NCBI RefSeq assembly: GCF_003111645.1
Contig: NZ_CP022187.1
Location: 2,976,001 to 3,040,000 of the forward strand
Direction: 5' to 3'
Source of the DNA: Parazoarcus communis
GTDB lineage: Bacteria > Pseudomonadota > Gammaproteobacteria > Burkholderiales > Rhodocyclaceae
Length of the DNA stretch: 64,000 nt
The first letter of the stretch is position 1. Every line of letters starts with the position of its first letter. Of the stretch, positions 1-7,895 are shown one piece after another. The position numbers and the translations under genes are program-made. Under the pieces are notes generated by a model. That model worked only from the letters and a program-made list of their open reading frames with translations, did not search any database and was not told the DNA's origin.

Positions 1-350
1 AAGACCATGAAGTCGGGCAGATCGGAGCCGTAACTGCCGTCGCGACCGATCTGCCGCATCAGGTACATGCCGAAGGCGTAACCGCCGAGGGCGAAGAACA
101 GCCCGTGACCGAGGCTGAGGATGCCCGCATACCCCCAGATCAGGTCCATCGCCACGGCAACCACCATGTAGCACAGGATCTTGCCGAGCAGGCTGATGGT
201 ATAGGCCGAGAGATGCAGCGGACTCGATTCGGGCAGCATCAGGTGAGCGGCCGGAATACCGATCCAGGTGATGGCGGCGAAGATCGCGAGCGCAATCCAG
301 CCAGTTCTCGGCATGCTCTGGATCAGTCTTACGGTAAATGGGGTGCGCAT
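1..350 (-). CDS. urtC: Urea ABC transporter permease UrtC, N-terminal part
   Basis: The first 116 codons of a branched-chain-amino-acid-type permease are present and the rest lies beyond the left edge. UrtC is the second inner-membrane permease of the high-affinity urea importer UrtABCDE. The visible part has hydrophobic segments and the family-typical stretch GYAFGMYLMRQIGRDG followed by LPDFM, which is characteristic of UrtC. The start is ATG at 350, preceded by a strong AAGGAGG at 359-365, eight bases upstream. It follows urtA and urtB on the same strand but is separated from urtB by 318 bases holding a palindromic element, so its level may differ from that of urtB. Confidence 0.9.
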   Translation of the reverse strand, partial: MRTPFTVRLIQSMPRTGWIALAIFAAITWIGIPAAHLMLPESSPLHLSAYTISLLGKILCYMVVAVAMDLIWGYAGILSLGHGLFFALGGYAFGMYLMRQIGRDGSYGSDLPDFMV

Positions 351-437
351 TTTTGGCGCCTCCTTGGTTGCCTTGATTCGTTGTTGCCCGACGGGCAGTG
401 CCTGCGATTCGCGATGCATGGGGTATTCGTTCTGCAG

Positions 438-648
438 GCTGCGGAACTCACCTTCGCTGCGCTCGGCTCGGACAGTCCTCGCCTGCGCCACGAACACCCC
501 ACCCATCGCTGGTCCGTTCAGGCCTTTTTAGTCAGTGATGCCCCACTGCCAGAGCCAGTCGGGTGTGTTTGTGCAAGGGCGAGGACTGTCCGAGCGAGTG
601 ACACGAGCGAGTTCCGCAGCCCTGGAGCAAACACATCCAACTGGCTCA
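438..648. repeat. Hairpin-forming extragenic palindromic element between urtB and urtC
   Basis: Two arms, 438-500 and 561-620, are inverted copies of one another. They share GCTGCGGAACTC and GCTCGGACAGTCCTCGC exactly (the right arm as the reverse complement) plus an ACACCC-like end. A second inverted pair, about 552-571 with 625-645, shares GCCAGT..G.TGTGTTTG with a few mismatches and encloses the right arm, so 549-648 can fold as one long imperfect hairpin. The stretch has no supported gene. The word GCGAGGACTGTCCGAGC resembles repeats scattered in intergenic regions of related betaproteobacterial genomes; that is recollection, not a search. It would form in the urtBC mRNA and could act as a processing or stability element or a partial terminator. 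Confidence 0.75.
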
Positions 649-668
649 CTCGTGGCACCGCACCAGAA

Positions 669-2288
669 TCAGCTATCCGCAAACCGCCCCTTCAGAGCAA
701 AGATCCCCTGCGGCCGCTTCTGGATGAAGATGATGATGAACACCAGCACCAGAATCTTCGCGATCACCGCGCCCGCCCAGCCTTCGAGGAATTTGGCCAC
801 GATGCCCAGACCAAGCGCCGCCCACACTGCACCGGCCAGCTGGCCGACACCGCCCAGCACCACCACCATGAAGGCATCGACGATGTAGCCCGTGCCCATG
901 GCCGGCCCCACGTTGGCAATCTGCGACAGGGCCAAGCCACCGAGACCGGCCACGCCCGAACCGATGGCAAAGGCCAGCGTATCGACACGTGCGGTCGGCA
1001 CCCCGACACAACCCGCCATCGGACGGTTCTGGGTCACTGCGCGGACGAACATGCCGAGCCGGGTCTTCTGCATCATCAGCCAGATCAGCACCAGCACGAA
1101 GCCGGCAAAACCGATGATCACGATACGGTTGAACGGCAGCACCACACCGGCTGCGAGCTCAATCCCGCCCGACATCCAGCTCGGGTTGGCCAGCTCAAGG
1201 TTCTGCGGCCCGAAGATCACGCGTGCAGCCTGAATCAGCACCAGCGACAGGCCCCAGGTCGCGAGCAGACTCTCCAGCGGGCGGCCATACAGGTGGCGCA
1301 GCACCAGGCGCTCCATCGCGATGCCTACCAGTGCAGCGGCGAAGAAGGCAGCGGGGACGGCCGCGACCACGTACCAGTCGACATAGGCTGGAAAATAATT
1401 GCGAAACAGCCCCTGCACCATGAAGGTGGCGTAAGCACCGACCATCAGCAGTTCGCCATGGGCCATGTTGATGATGCCCATCACGCCGTAGGTGATGGCG
1501 AGGCCCAGCGCGGCAAGCAGCAGGATGGAGCCCAGCGACAAACCGGAGAACACGGTACCGATGGTTTGCGCCGTGGCGATACGACCATCGATTGCGCTGA
1601 TCGCGGACTCGGCCGCGGCACGGACCCTGGCGTCGGGCTCCACCCAGGTGGCCTGCTTGCCCTCACCTTGCTTCTCGAGCAGCGCGGCAAGCATGTTCTT
1701 GACGGCCGGGTCGGACGATTCGCCGAGGGCCTCGACCGCCTTCAGGCGCTTGGCCGCATCGGCAGAACTCAGGTTGATACGGGCAGCGGCGCGGCTGATC
1801 ACACTGCGTACGGCCTCATCCTGTTCGCTGGCGAGAGTACGCTCGAACAGCGGCAACAGTGCTTCGCTGGCGTTCTCGATCAGCACGTTGGCGCTCGCCA
1901 GACGCGTTGCTGCATCGGGCGAAACCAGCTCGAACGCAGCGTTCGCGGTGGCGATCGAGCGCCGCACGCGGTTATTCACGGTGATGGCATCGACATCGGC
2001 GAGGGCGATTTCGAGGGCTTCACCGCTGGCGGCATCGCGCACGGTCTCACCATCGAGAATCACGACCTTGTCAGCTGCCACGCCCAGATTGCCGGCCTCA
2101 AGCGCGTTCACCACACGGCGGGCATCCTCGCTGCCATCCACGCCAAGTGCTTCAATCGCACTGATGCGGCTGGAAAAGTCACCGGCAAAGCCGGCGACCA
2201 GCGCAGGATCGAGCGCGGCGCGGGCGGGACTGGAGAGGGCGGCAAGGGTGGCGAAGAGCAGCGCGAGCCGCATCAGCAATCGGTTCAT
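669..2288 (-). CDS. urtB: Urea ABC transporter permease UrtB
   Basis: A 539-residue inner-membrane permease of the urea importer. Residues 1-25 form a signal peptide ending near SPARA. Next comes a periplasmic helical extension of about 200 residues that is typical of UrtB and absent from LivH. The LivH-like domain follows with about eight membrane helices and the family stretch YGVMGIINMAHGELLMVGAY. The start chosen is ATG at 2288 (MNRLLMRLAL), preceded by GGAG seven bases upstream; an in-frame ATG at 2300 has no such site. It pairs with UrtC to form the channel. It sits 182 bases downstream of urtA. Confidence 0.93.
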   Translation of the reverse strand: MNRLLMRLALLFATLAALSSPARAALDPALVAGFAGDFSSRISAIEALGVDGSEDARRVVNALEAGNLGVAADKVVILDGETVRDAASGEALEIALADVDAITVNNRVRRSIATANAAFELVSPDAATRLASANVLIENASEALLPLFERTLASEQDEAVRSVISRAAARINLSSADAAKRLKAVEALGESSDPAVKNMLAALLEKQGEGKQATWVEPDARVRAAAESAISAIDGRIATAQTIGTVFSGLSLGSILLLAALGLAITYGVMGIINMAHGELLMVGAYATFMVQGLFRNYFPAYVDWYVVAAVPAAFFAAALVGIAMERLVLRHLYGRPLESLLATWGLSLVLIQAARVIFGPQNLELANPSWMSGGIELAAGVVLPFNRIVIIGFAGFVLVLIWLMMQKTRLGMFVRAVTQNRPMAGCVGVPTARVDTLAFAIGSGVAGLGGLALSQIANVGPAMGTGYIVDAFMVVVLGGVGQLAGAVWAALGLGIVAKFLEGWAGAVIAKILVLVFIIIFIQKRPQGIFALKGRFADS

Positions 2289-2372
2289 TGCAGGCTCCAT
2301 CGGATCATCCGCCCGAACAGGGCGAAGTCGGAACAATCAATTACGGCCGGGCCAAGGTGAGCCCCCTGGCCG

Positions 2373-2402
2373 GAAAACACGGCTCCGGGCACATCCCCGG
2401 AG
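2373..2402 (-). terminator. Weak intrinsic terminator/attenuator between urtA and urtB
   Basis: Read on the minus strand, CTCCGGG and CCCGGAG (2383-2402) form a 7-bp GC-rich stem with a 6-base loop, followed shortly by a GTGTTTT stretch (2373-2379). A leaky terminator after the binding-protein gene is common in ABC importer operons, where it lets the binding protein be made in excess. The T tract is short and offset, so only partial termination is inferred. Confidence 0.4.
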
Positions 2403-2470
2403 CACAGCCCGGCGCGACACATGCGCACCGGGCACCGGCAAGCGTCAGATGACGATCGCCGGTCCTTTCA

Positions 2471-3727
2471 TCAAAGCCCCTGCTTGCCTTCGTTGCCCGC
2501 AATGAACGGGCTCCAGGGCTGGGCCCGGATCGGCGACTTCGTCTTCCACACCACGTCGAACTGACCGTCGGCGCGCACTTCACCGATGTAGACCGGCTTG
2601 TGCAGGTGATGGTTGGTCTTGTCCATGGTCAGGGTGAAGCCCGACGGTGCCTTGAAGGTCTGGCCGCCAAGCGCAGCGATCACCTTGTCGGTATCGGTGC
2701 TCTTGGCCTTCTCGACCGCCTGCTTCCACATGTAGATACCGACGTAGGTCGCTTCCATCGGGTCGTTGGTGACCACGGTGTCGGCGTTCGGCACACCGTT
2801 CTTCTTCGCCCAGGCCTTGTACTTGGAGATGAAGGAATCGTTCTCGGGGTTCTTCACCGTCATGAAGTAGTTCCAGGCGGCAAGGTGACCGACCAGCGGC
2901 TTGGTATCGACGCCGCGCAGCTCTTCTTCACCCACCGAGAACGCCACCACCGGCACGTCCGTCGCCTTCAGGCCGGCGTTGCCCAGTTCCTTGTAGAAGG
3001 GCACGTTGGAGTCGCCGTTGATGGTCGAGATGACCGCCGTCTTCTTGCCTTCGGACGCGAACTTCTTGATGTTGGCGATGATGGTCTGGTAGTCGGAATG
3101 GCCGAAGGGCGTGTAGTCCTCCATGATGTCCGACTCGGCCACGCCCTTGCTCTTGAGGAAGGCGCGCAGGATCTTGTTGGTCGTGCGCGGATACACGTAG
3201 TCGGTGCCGAGCAGCACGAAACGCTTGGCCGAGCCGCCCTCTTCGCTCATCAGGTATTCCACGGCGGGAATGGCCTGCTGGTTGGGGGCAGCACCGGTGT
3301 AGAACACGTTCTTCTCAAGCTCTTCGCCTTCGTACTGCACCGGGTAGAAGAGCAGACCATTGAGCTCCTTGAACACCGGGTTCACCGACTTGCGGCTCAC
3401 CGACGTCCAGCAGCCGAACACTGCGGCCACCTTGTCCTGCGCCACGAGCTGACGGGCCTTCTCGGCGAACAGCGGCCAGTTGGAAGCGGGGTCGACCACC
3501 ACAGGCTCGAGCATCTTGCCCATCACGCCGCCCTTGGCGTTGATCTCTTCGATCGTCATCAGCGCAACGTTCTTCAGCGCCGTCTCGGAAATGGCCATCG
3601 TGCCCGAGAGCGAGTGCAGGATGCCGACCTTGATGGTGTCGGCTGCATGTGCGCCAATCGGCGCGCCGATCGCTGCGATGGAAGCGGAAAGGGCCAGTGC
3701 CTTGATGAAGCTGCGACGAGTCTGCAT
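2471..3727 (-). CDS. urtA: Urea ABC transporter substrate-binding protein UrtA
   Basis: A 418-residue periplasmic urea-binding protein. The N-terminus TRRSFIKALALSAS is a twin-arginine signal with cleavage after AHA near residue 29. The mature start DTIKVGILHSLSGTMAISET and the later VFGCWTSVSRKSV and FYPVQYEGEE are characteristic of UrtA and FmdD-type periplasmic binding proteins (type 1 fold). It is the first gene of the visible urt cluster and feeds UrtB/UrtC. The start is supported by GGGAG six bases upstream of ATG. Urea uptake systems are usually induced by nitrogen limitation. I saw no correctly spaced sigma-54 element upstream. Confidence 0.95.
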   Translation of the reverse strand: MQTRRSFIKALALSASIAAIGAPIGAHAADTIKVGILHSLSGTMAISETALKNVALMTIEEINAKGGVMGKMLEPVVVDPASNWPLFAEKARQLVAQDKVAAVFGCWTSVSRKSVNPVFKELNGLLFYPVQYEGEELEKNVFYTGAAPNQQAIPAVEYLMSEEGGSAKRFVLLGTDYVYPRTTNKILRAFLKSKGVAESDIMEDYTPFGHSDYQTIIANIKKFASEGKKTAVISTINGDSNVPFYKELGNAGLKATDVPVVAFSVGEEELRGVDTKPLVGHLAAWNYFMTVKNPENDSFISKYKAWAKKNGVPNADTVVTNDPMEATYVGIYMWKQAVEKAKSTDTDKVIAALGGQTFKAPSGFTLTMDKTNHHLHKPVYIGEVRADGQFDVVWKTKSPIRAQPWSPFIAGNEGKQGL

Positions 3728-3757
3728 GTGGGTCTCCCAGTAATCGGTAGTAGGAGC

Positions 3758-3777
3758 GCATTGCTGCGCTGCAATGC
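3758..3777. repeat. Short inverted repeat upstream of urtA
   Basis: GCATTGC (3758-3764) and GCAATGC (3771-3777) form a perfect 7-bp inverted repeat with a 6-base spacer, 31-50 bases upstream of the urtA start. It could be an operator in the urt leader or a small mRNA hairpin. No T tract follows on either strand. Confidence 0.35.
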
Positions 3778-3842
3778 CAGATTAGGGATTCACCGCTGGA
3801 ACAGGAATACGCAAGATTGCGTAGGAGGGGCAGGACCGTGCC

Positions 3843-4328
3843 TTACGAATACCCCACCAGACGCCCGAGCAGCAGCACCACCAGCCAGCCCAGCAGCGAA
3901 ACGAGCGCTGCGAAGCGCACCCGCCCGGGCAGCTTAGGCGGTGCGGTTTCCGAACGCAGCAAGGCATCGAGCCCGATCGTGCGCAGGGCCAGTGCATTGG
4001 CCGTCGCCACACCCACGATCATTATCTTTGCCAGAAAAAGGGGGGACGCAGCGTACTCGGTGGCTCGCGCGATGAACATCAGCCCCCCGGCGCCCGCGGC
4101 GAGCATCAGCCCGAATGCTGCGGTACGCGTCAGCACGTGCCACAGCGGCGCCAGAGGCAGCGCGCGCCAAGCGCCGAGCAAGCGCAGGTCGAGCGGGACG
4201 ATGGCACCGACGAGCAATGCCACCCCGAGGACATGGGCTGCGTTGACCAGCGGATAGACCCACACCGAGGCCCGCAGCGAGCGCGCAAGCACCGCCCCCT
4301 CGAGAGCAAGCAGCCAGCTGTCGATCAT
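3843..4328 (-). CDS. Four-helix integral membrane protein of unknown function (DUF6644/DUF2214-like)
   Basis: A 161-residue protein with about four membrane helices (near residues 25-50, 68-88, 95-115 and 137-157) and short loops. The order of conserved small and charged residues, including NAAHVLGVALLVGA early on, resembles uncharacterised DUF2214/DUF6644-type membrane proteins. No catalytic motif is visible. It lies 16 bases downstream of the DUF6152-like periplasmic protein on the same strand, so the two probably share a transcript and may form a membrane-periplasm pair. Its stop is 115 bases from the urtA start, but the leader hairpin near urtA suggests urtA has its own promoter. Confidence 0.75.
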   Translation of the reverse strand: MIDSWLLALEGAVLARSLRASVWVYPLVNAAHVLGVALLVGAIVPLDLRLLGAWRALPLAPLWHVLTRTAAFGLMLAAGAGGLMFIARATEYAASPLFLAKIMIVGVATANALALRTIGLDALLRSETAPPKLPGRVRFAALVSLLGWLVVLLLGRLVGYS

Positions 4329-4344
4329 GGGCGCAGCTCAAGCC

Positions 4345-4731
4345 TCAGGACTTGCGGTCGGGGTAGAGGTTGTAGCTCTTGCCATCAATGATGATGCGTT
4401 CAGCCTTCATCACGCGCTGCTCAGGGTTGGACGAACGGTGACCATGCACCGTGATGACGCGGCCAACACCGAGCATCTCGTCGCTAAGGCCGGCGCGCTC
4501 GTTGCGCCACGGCTGTCCGACTTCAACCACCCAGCTTTCATCCTTGACGGCGACATTCAACTCCCCGTGCGGGTTGCCCAGACGCGCCTTGGTGATCGTG
4601 CCGGTCAGCTCGAACTCCATGTCCGTCGCCCACGCCCAGCCGTGATGCGCGAGTGAGGCCTGAGCCACGAACATGCCAATGACCAGCACCAGCCCGGCCA
4701 GCCACACCTGAGATTTCGCGAACGTTTTCAT
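4345..4731 (-). CDS. Periplasmic DUF6152-like protein
   Basis: A 128-residue secreted protein with a signal peptide (MKTFAK, a hydrophobic core, then cleavage near ASLAHH). The mature part starts with HHGW and continues FELTGTITKARLGNPHGEL, a pattern I associate with the DUF6152 family (small beta-rich periplasmic proteins, function unknown). The start is ATG at 4731 with GAGGAGG seven bases upstream; an upstream in-frame ATG at 4782 has no comparable site. The N-terminal HH could bind a metal, but that is speculation. It is the first gene of the pair with the membrane protein at 3843-4328. Confidence 0.75.
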   Translation of the reverse strand: MKTFAKSQVWLAGLVLVIGMFVAQASLAHHGWAWATDMEFELTGTITKARLGNPHGELNVAVKDESWVVEVGQPWRNERAGLSDEMLGVGRVITVHGHRSSNPEQRVMKAERIIIDGKSYNLYPDRKS

Positions 4732-5085
4732 CTCCACACCTCCTCGTCGATCCGTCCATGGAAGACTGCTCAGGCCACACACCGGCGCAAGCGCTGCCTT
4801 GTCTGAATCAGCATGGACAACGAGAAACGGAAAAAGCGCCCGTCGTCCGCAAGTTTTCCGCCCGGTGACGCCATGAATCCGTGCCTTGTGTGCCGGGGCC
4901 TTTCCTCAGGCCAAGGCGGCAGGGACGACTTTTCGGGGAAGACGGACAGGATGGCACACAGAGTGCGCAGCCCGTAAAAACCACTATTTAATAATGGTTA
5001 TTTTGACCCCGGTCAAAATCGCAGACATTCCGCAGCAGTAGCATTCGTCGCGTTTCAGTTCTGCTGTCACTACTAGGGAGTAAAG
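4732..5085. other. Divergent intergenic region between the DUF6152 gene and ompW
   Basis: This 354-base stretch has no supported gene. It must contain the minus-strand promoter of the DUF6152 pair and the plus-strand ompW promoter. The AT-rich part near 4977-5020, unusual in this GC-rich window, holds the FNR-type palindrome listed separately. The rest (4790-4970) shows no repeat or RNA-like structure that I can support. Confidence 0.7.
5000..5019. promoter_or_regulatory. FNR/ANR/DNR-type operator upstream of ompW
   Basis: ATTTTGACC-CC-GGTCAAAAT is a perfect palindrome with 9-bp arms and fits the CRP/FNR-family pattern TTGAC-N4-GTCAA. Its centre lies at 5009.5. A TAGCAT hexamer at 5039-5044 is where a -10 element should be for a class II activated promoter starting near 5051 (operator centred at -41.5). 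ompW expression is under FNR-family control in enteric bacteria, which agrees. No -35 element is needed in this arrangement. Confidence 0.7.
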
Positions 5086-5709
5086 ATGAAAAAGAATATC
5101 GCCGTCGGGATCCTCGCTGCCGCTTGTGTCCTGTCCTCGGGTGTCGCTTTTGCAGACGAAAGCGGCTTCATGGTTCGCGCCCGTGCCGTGTCCCTGGACT
5201 GGGACAACAACAATGGCGACAACCTTCAGCATGTCGGCGTTGGCAAGGTTGAAGCCGACAACCGCTGGATCCCCGAAGTCGACATCAGCTACTTCTTCAC
5301 CAAGAACATCGCTGCAGAACTGGTCCTGACCTACCCGCAGGAAGTCGACATCAAGACTTCCGCGCTCGGCAAGATCGGCAGCGTCGATGCCCTGCCGCCG
5401 TCACTCCTCGTTCAGTACCATTTCACCGAACTCGGCGCCTTCAAGCCCTATGTTGGTCTGGGTGTGAACTTCACCATGTTCACCGACCGCAGCTTCGACA
5501 CCGCGCTGGGCAAGGTCTCGGTGGACGCCAACACGGTGGGCCTGGTCGCCCAGGTCGGCGCCGATTACATGCTGAACAAGAACTGGTCTCTGAACATCGA
5601 TGCCAAGTACATCCAGATGGAAACCGACGTCAAACTCAATGGCGGCAAGATCGGTAAGCTCGGGTTGAACCCCCTGACCCTCGGCATCGGCGTCGGCTAC
5701 CGCTTCTGA
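5086..5709 (+). CDS. ompW: Outer-membrane beta-barrel protein, OmpW family
   Basis: A 207-residue OmpW-family protein, a small eight-stranded outer-membrane barrel that takes up small hydrophobic molecules. The signal peptide covers residues 1-23 (MKKNIAV to VAFA). The mature part begins ESGFMVRARAVSL and shows alternating strand patterns, the family-typical stretch LPPSLLVQYHF, and a C-terminal aromatic ending GYRF. GGGAG precedes the ATG by five bases. It sits alone between an FNR-type operator and a strong terminator, so it appears to be a monocistronic, oxygen- or nitrogen-oxide-responsive gene. Confidence 0.92.
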   Translation: MKKNIAVGILAAACVLSSGVAFADESGFMVRARAVSLDWDNNNGDNLQHVGVGKVEADNRWIPEVDISYFFTKNIAAELVLTYPQEVDIKTSALGKIGSVDALPPSLLVQYHFTELGAFKPYVGLGVNFTMFTDRSFDTALGKVSVDANTVGLVAQVGADYMLNKNWSLNIDAKYIQMETDVKLNGGKIGKLGLNPLTLGIGVGYRF

Positions 5710-5733
5710 CCTTGCTGCAAGGTCCCGCTTTCA

Positions 5734-5760
5734 AGGCACCTCCGGGTGCCTTTTCTGTTT
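5734..5760 (+). terminator. Rho-independent terminator of ompW
   Basis: AGGCACC-tccg-GGTGCCT forms a 7-bp stem with a UUCG-like tetraloop followed by TTTTCTGTTT, a textbook intrinsic terminator 25 bases after the ompW stop. Confidence 0.9.
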
Positions 5761-5794
5761 GCGTCGTGCGCAGCATGCGCGCCAGTTCGGGTCT

Positions 5795-5824
5795 CATACC
5801 GGGGGCACCGTATAATCCGGTATG
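5795..5824 (+). promoter_or_regulatory. dbpA promoter: TATAAT flanked by an inverted repeat that includes the start codon
   Basis: A consensus -10 hexamer TATAAT (5811-5816) ends six bases before the A of the dbpA ATG (5822), so transcription should begin at or next to the start codon and the mRNA would be leaderless. No ribosome-binding site precedes the ATG. CATACCGG (5795-5802) and CCGGTATG (5817-5824) are perfect 8-bp arms enclosing the hexamer. This could be an operator for a dimeric repressor. No good -35 hexamer is seen. Confidence 0.55.
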
Positions 5825-7255
5825 AACTCGACTCCTGACATCCCCGAAGACGGCGCATCGCCTGACACACCCGTCTCTGCTGCGCCTGCATTCGCCGAAC
5901 TCGCCCTCGCGCCCGAAGTCCTGGCCAACCTTAACCAGCTCGGCTACCTCACGATGACGCCAATCCAGGCTGCGGCGCTGCCGCTGGCGCTGGGCGGGCA
6001 CGATCTCATCGCACAGGCCAAGACCGGCAGCGGCAAGACGGCCACCTTCGCCCTCCCGCTGCTGGGCAAGCTCAATGCGCGCAGCACGCGGGTTCAGGCC
6101 ATGGTGCTGTGCCCCACGCGCGAACTGGCCGATCAGGTCGCCAAGGAGATCCGGCGCCTGGCGCGCGCGGCCGAGAACATCAAGGTGCTGACCTTGTGCG
6201 GCGGCTCGCCGATCCGGCCACAGATCAACAGCCTGGAGCACGGCGCGCATGTCGTTGTCGGCACGCCGGGGCGCTTGCTCGACCACCTGCAGCGCGACAC
6301 GCTCAGGCTCGAAGCCCTCAACACCCTGGTGCTGGACGAGGCTGACCGCATGCTGGACATGGGCTTCTTCGACGACATCGTTGCCGTCGCGGACGCCTGC
6401 CCGCCGCACCGCCAGACCCTGCTGTTCTCCGCCACCTACCCGGACGGAATTGCACGCCTTGCGGCACGCTTCCTGCGCCAGCCAAAGACGGTCAAGCTCG
6501 AGGAGCAGCACGACAGCGGCAAGATCCGCCAGCGCTTCTACGAAGTCGAGCATGAACAGCGCCTTGAAGGCGTGGTGAAGCTGTTGCAGCACTACCGCCC
6601 GGTCAGCACCCTGGCCTTCTGCAACACCCGCCAGCAGTGTCGCGACCTGCTCGAGGTGCTGCAATCGCATGGCATCCACGCCCTTGCCCTGCACGGCGAG
6701 CTGGACCAGCGCGAGCGTGACCAGGTACTGGTGCAGTTCGCCAACCGCAGCTGTTCGGTGCTGGTCGCCACCGACGTCGCCGCCCGTGGCCTGGATATCG
6801 CCGGACTGGAAGCGGTGATCAACGTCGACGTCACCCCCGACCCGGAGATCCATGTGCACCGTATCGGCCGCACCGGACGTGCAGACGAGAACGGCTGGGC
6901 GCTGAGCCTGGCCAGTCGCGCCGATCAGCGCCGCATCGCCGCCATCGCGGAGGCGCAGAAGTTCGAGCCGGAATGGCACAGGCTCGACGAGCTCGAAACG
7001 ACCAGTGACGCCCCCTTGCTGCCGCCGATGGCAACCCTGCAGATCCTCGGCGGGCGCAAGGACAAGATCAGGCCCGGCGACGTGCTCGGCGCGCTCACCG
7101 GCGAAGCCGGCTTCACCCGCGAACAGGTCGGAAAGATTCAGGTCACGGATGCTTACACCTATGTGGCGGTAGCCCGGGATATCGTGTCACTGGCCGTCCG
7201 CAAACTGGCAGACGGCAAGATCAAGGGCAAGAAGGTCAAAGTCAGGTCGCTGTAA
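5822..7255 (+). CDS. dbpA: ATP-dependent RNA helicase DbpA (DEAD-box)
   Basis: A 477-residue DEAD-box RNA helicase. Visible motifs are the Q motif near MTPIQAAALPL, motif I AKTGSGKT, Ia PTRELADQ, motif II LDEADRMLD (DEAD), motif III SAT, motif V TDVAARGLD and motif VI HRIGRTGRA. The C-terminal 75 residues (from about LQILGGRKDKIRPGDVLGALT) form the DbpA-type RNA-binding domain, which directs the enzyme to hairpin 92 of 23S rRNA during 50S assembly. This domain separates it from RhlE and SrmB. The first 25 residues are an acidic, low-complexity lead-in. It appears monocistronic, with the promoter listed above. Confidence 0.95.
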   Translation: MNSTPDIPEDGASPDTPVSAAPAFAELALAPEVLANLNQLGYLTMTPIQAAALPLALGGHDLIAQAKTGSGKTATFALPLLGKLNARSTRVQAMVLCPTRELADQVAKEIRRLARAAENIKVLTLCGGSPIRPQINSLEHGAHVVVGTPGRLLDHLQRDTLRLEALNTLVLDEADRMLDMGFFDDIVAVADACPPHRQTLLFSATYPDGIARLAARFLRQPKTVKLEEQHDSGKIRQRFYEVEHEQRLEGVVKLLQHYRPVSTLAFCNTRQQCRDLLEVLQSHGIHALALHGELDQRERDQVLVQFANRSCSVLVATDVAARGLDIAGLEAVINVDVTPDPEIHVHRIGRTGRADENGWALSLASRADQRRIAAIAEAQKFEPEWHRLDELETTSDAPLLPPMATLQILGGRKDKIRPGDVLGALTGEAGFTREQVGKIQVTDAYTYVAVARDIVSLAVRKLADGKIKGKKVKVRSL

Positions 7256-7313
7256 GCTCCTCGAACACCCCCGGAGCACCCAGATTCGAACCTCGCCCAC
7301 AGAGGAGAAACGC

Positions 7314-7868
7314 ATGACAAATCGACTTTTCAAGGGTCGCCTGCTGGCCACACTCGCGCTCGGACTGCTACTGAGTGCGCCCAGCTTTGCCGAAAAGCCG
7401 GAATGGAGCGGTAAGGACAAGGGTAAGGACAGGCACGAACAGCGCGACAAAGGCAGCAAGGCTCACACCGAGTCGAGATCGCAATATCGCGATGACAGGC
7501 GAGACGACCGACGGGATGATCGCAGGTATGACGTTCATGAGCGCTCGGGCAGCTATCGGTTCAGGGACCACGACCATGATCGCGTCGTGATCCAGAACTA
7601 CTACCGCCAGACTTATTCAAGCGCCCGCTGCCCGCCCGGCCTGAGCAAGAAAGGGAACGGCTGCATGCCCCCCGGGCTGGCCAGGAAATGGTCGAAGGGA
7701 CGCCCGCTGCCACGCGACGTCGTCTATTACGACCTGCCGCCAGCCATCGTGGTCGAAATCGGCGCGCCACCGGCGGGCCATCGCTACGTGCGCGTTGCAG
7801 CCGACATCCTGCTGATCGCGATCGGTACCGGCATGGTGGTGGATGCGATCGAGGATCTGCGCTGGTAA
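7314..7868 (+). CDS. Periplasmic RcnB-like protein with a charged repeat region
   Basis: A 184-residue secreted protein. A signal peptide (residues 1-26, ending SAPSFA) is followed by a highly charged Lys/Asp/Arg/His-rich region (about 27-90) with a DDRRDDRR repeat. The C-terminal domain (about 100-184) contains PPGLSKKGNGCMPPGLARKW and ends with HRYVRVAADILLIAIGTGMVVDAI, the RcnB/CigR family pattern. RcnB is a periplasmic protein tied to nickel/cobalt balance; CigR relatives are membrane-linked. GAGGAG lies six bases before the ATG. It follows dbpA by 58 bases, but a shared function is not evident. The metal role is inferred from the family only. Confidence 0.8.
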   Translation: MTNRLFKGRLLATLALGLLLSAPSFAEKPEWSGKDKGKDRHEQRDKGSKAHTESRSQYRDDRRDDRRDDRRYDVHERSGSYRFRDHDHDRVVIQNYYRQTYSSARCPPGLSKKGNGCMPPGLARKWSKGRPLPRDVVYYDLPPAIVVEIGAPPAGHRYVRVAADILLIAIGTGMVVDAIEDLRW

Positions 7869-7895
7869 GTCCGCTGCCGGAACGCCGTACCCGAT

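Noticed and set aside
105-2360. A 751-codon plus-strand open frame rich in His, Gln and Arg
   Set aside because: It runs antisense to urtC and urtB, has no domain, and shows the composition typical of reverse frames in GC-rich genes.
3728-3790. A sigma-54-type promoter upstream of urtA (TGGCA...GC on the minus strand)
   Set aside because: The spacing between GG and GC is one base short of the required ten, and the -12 part is poor.
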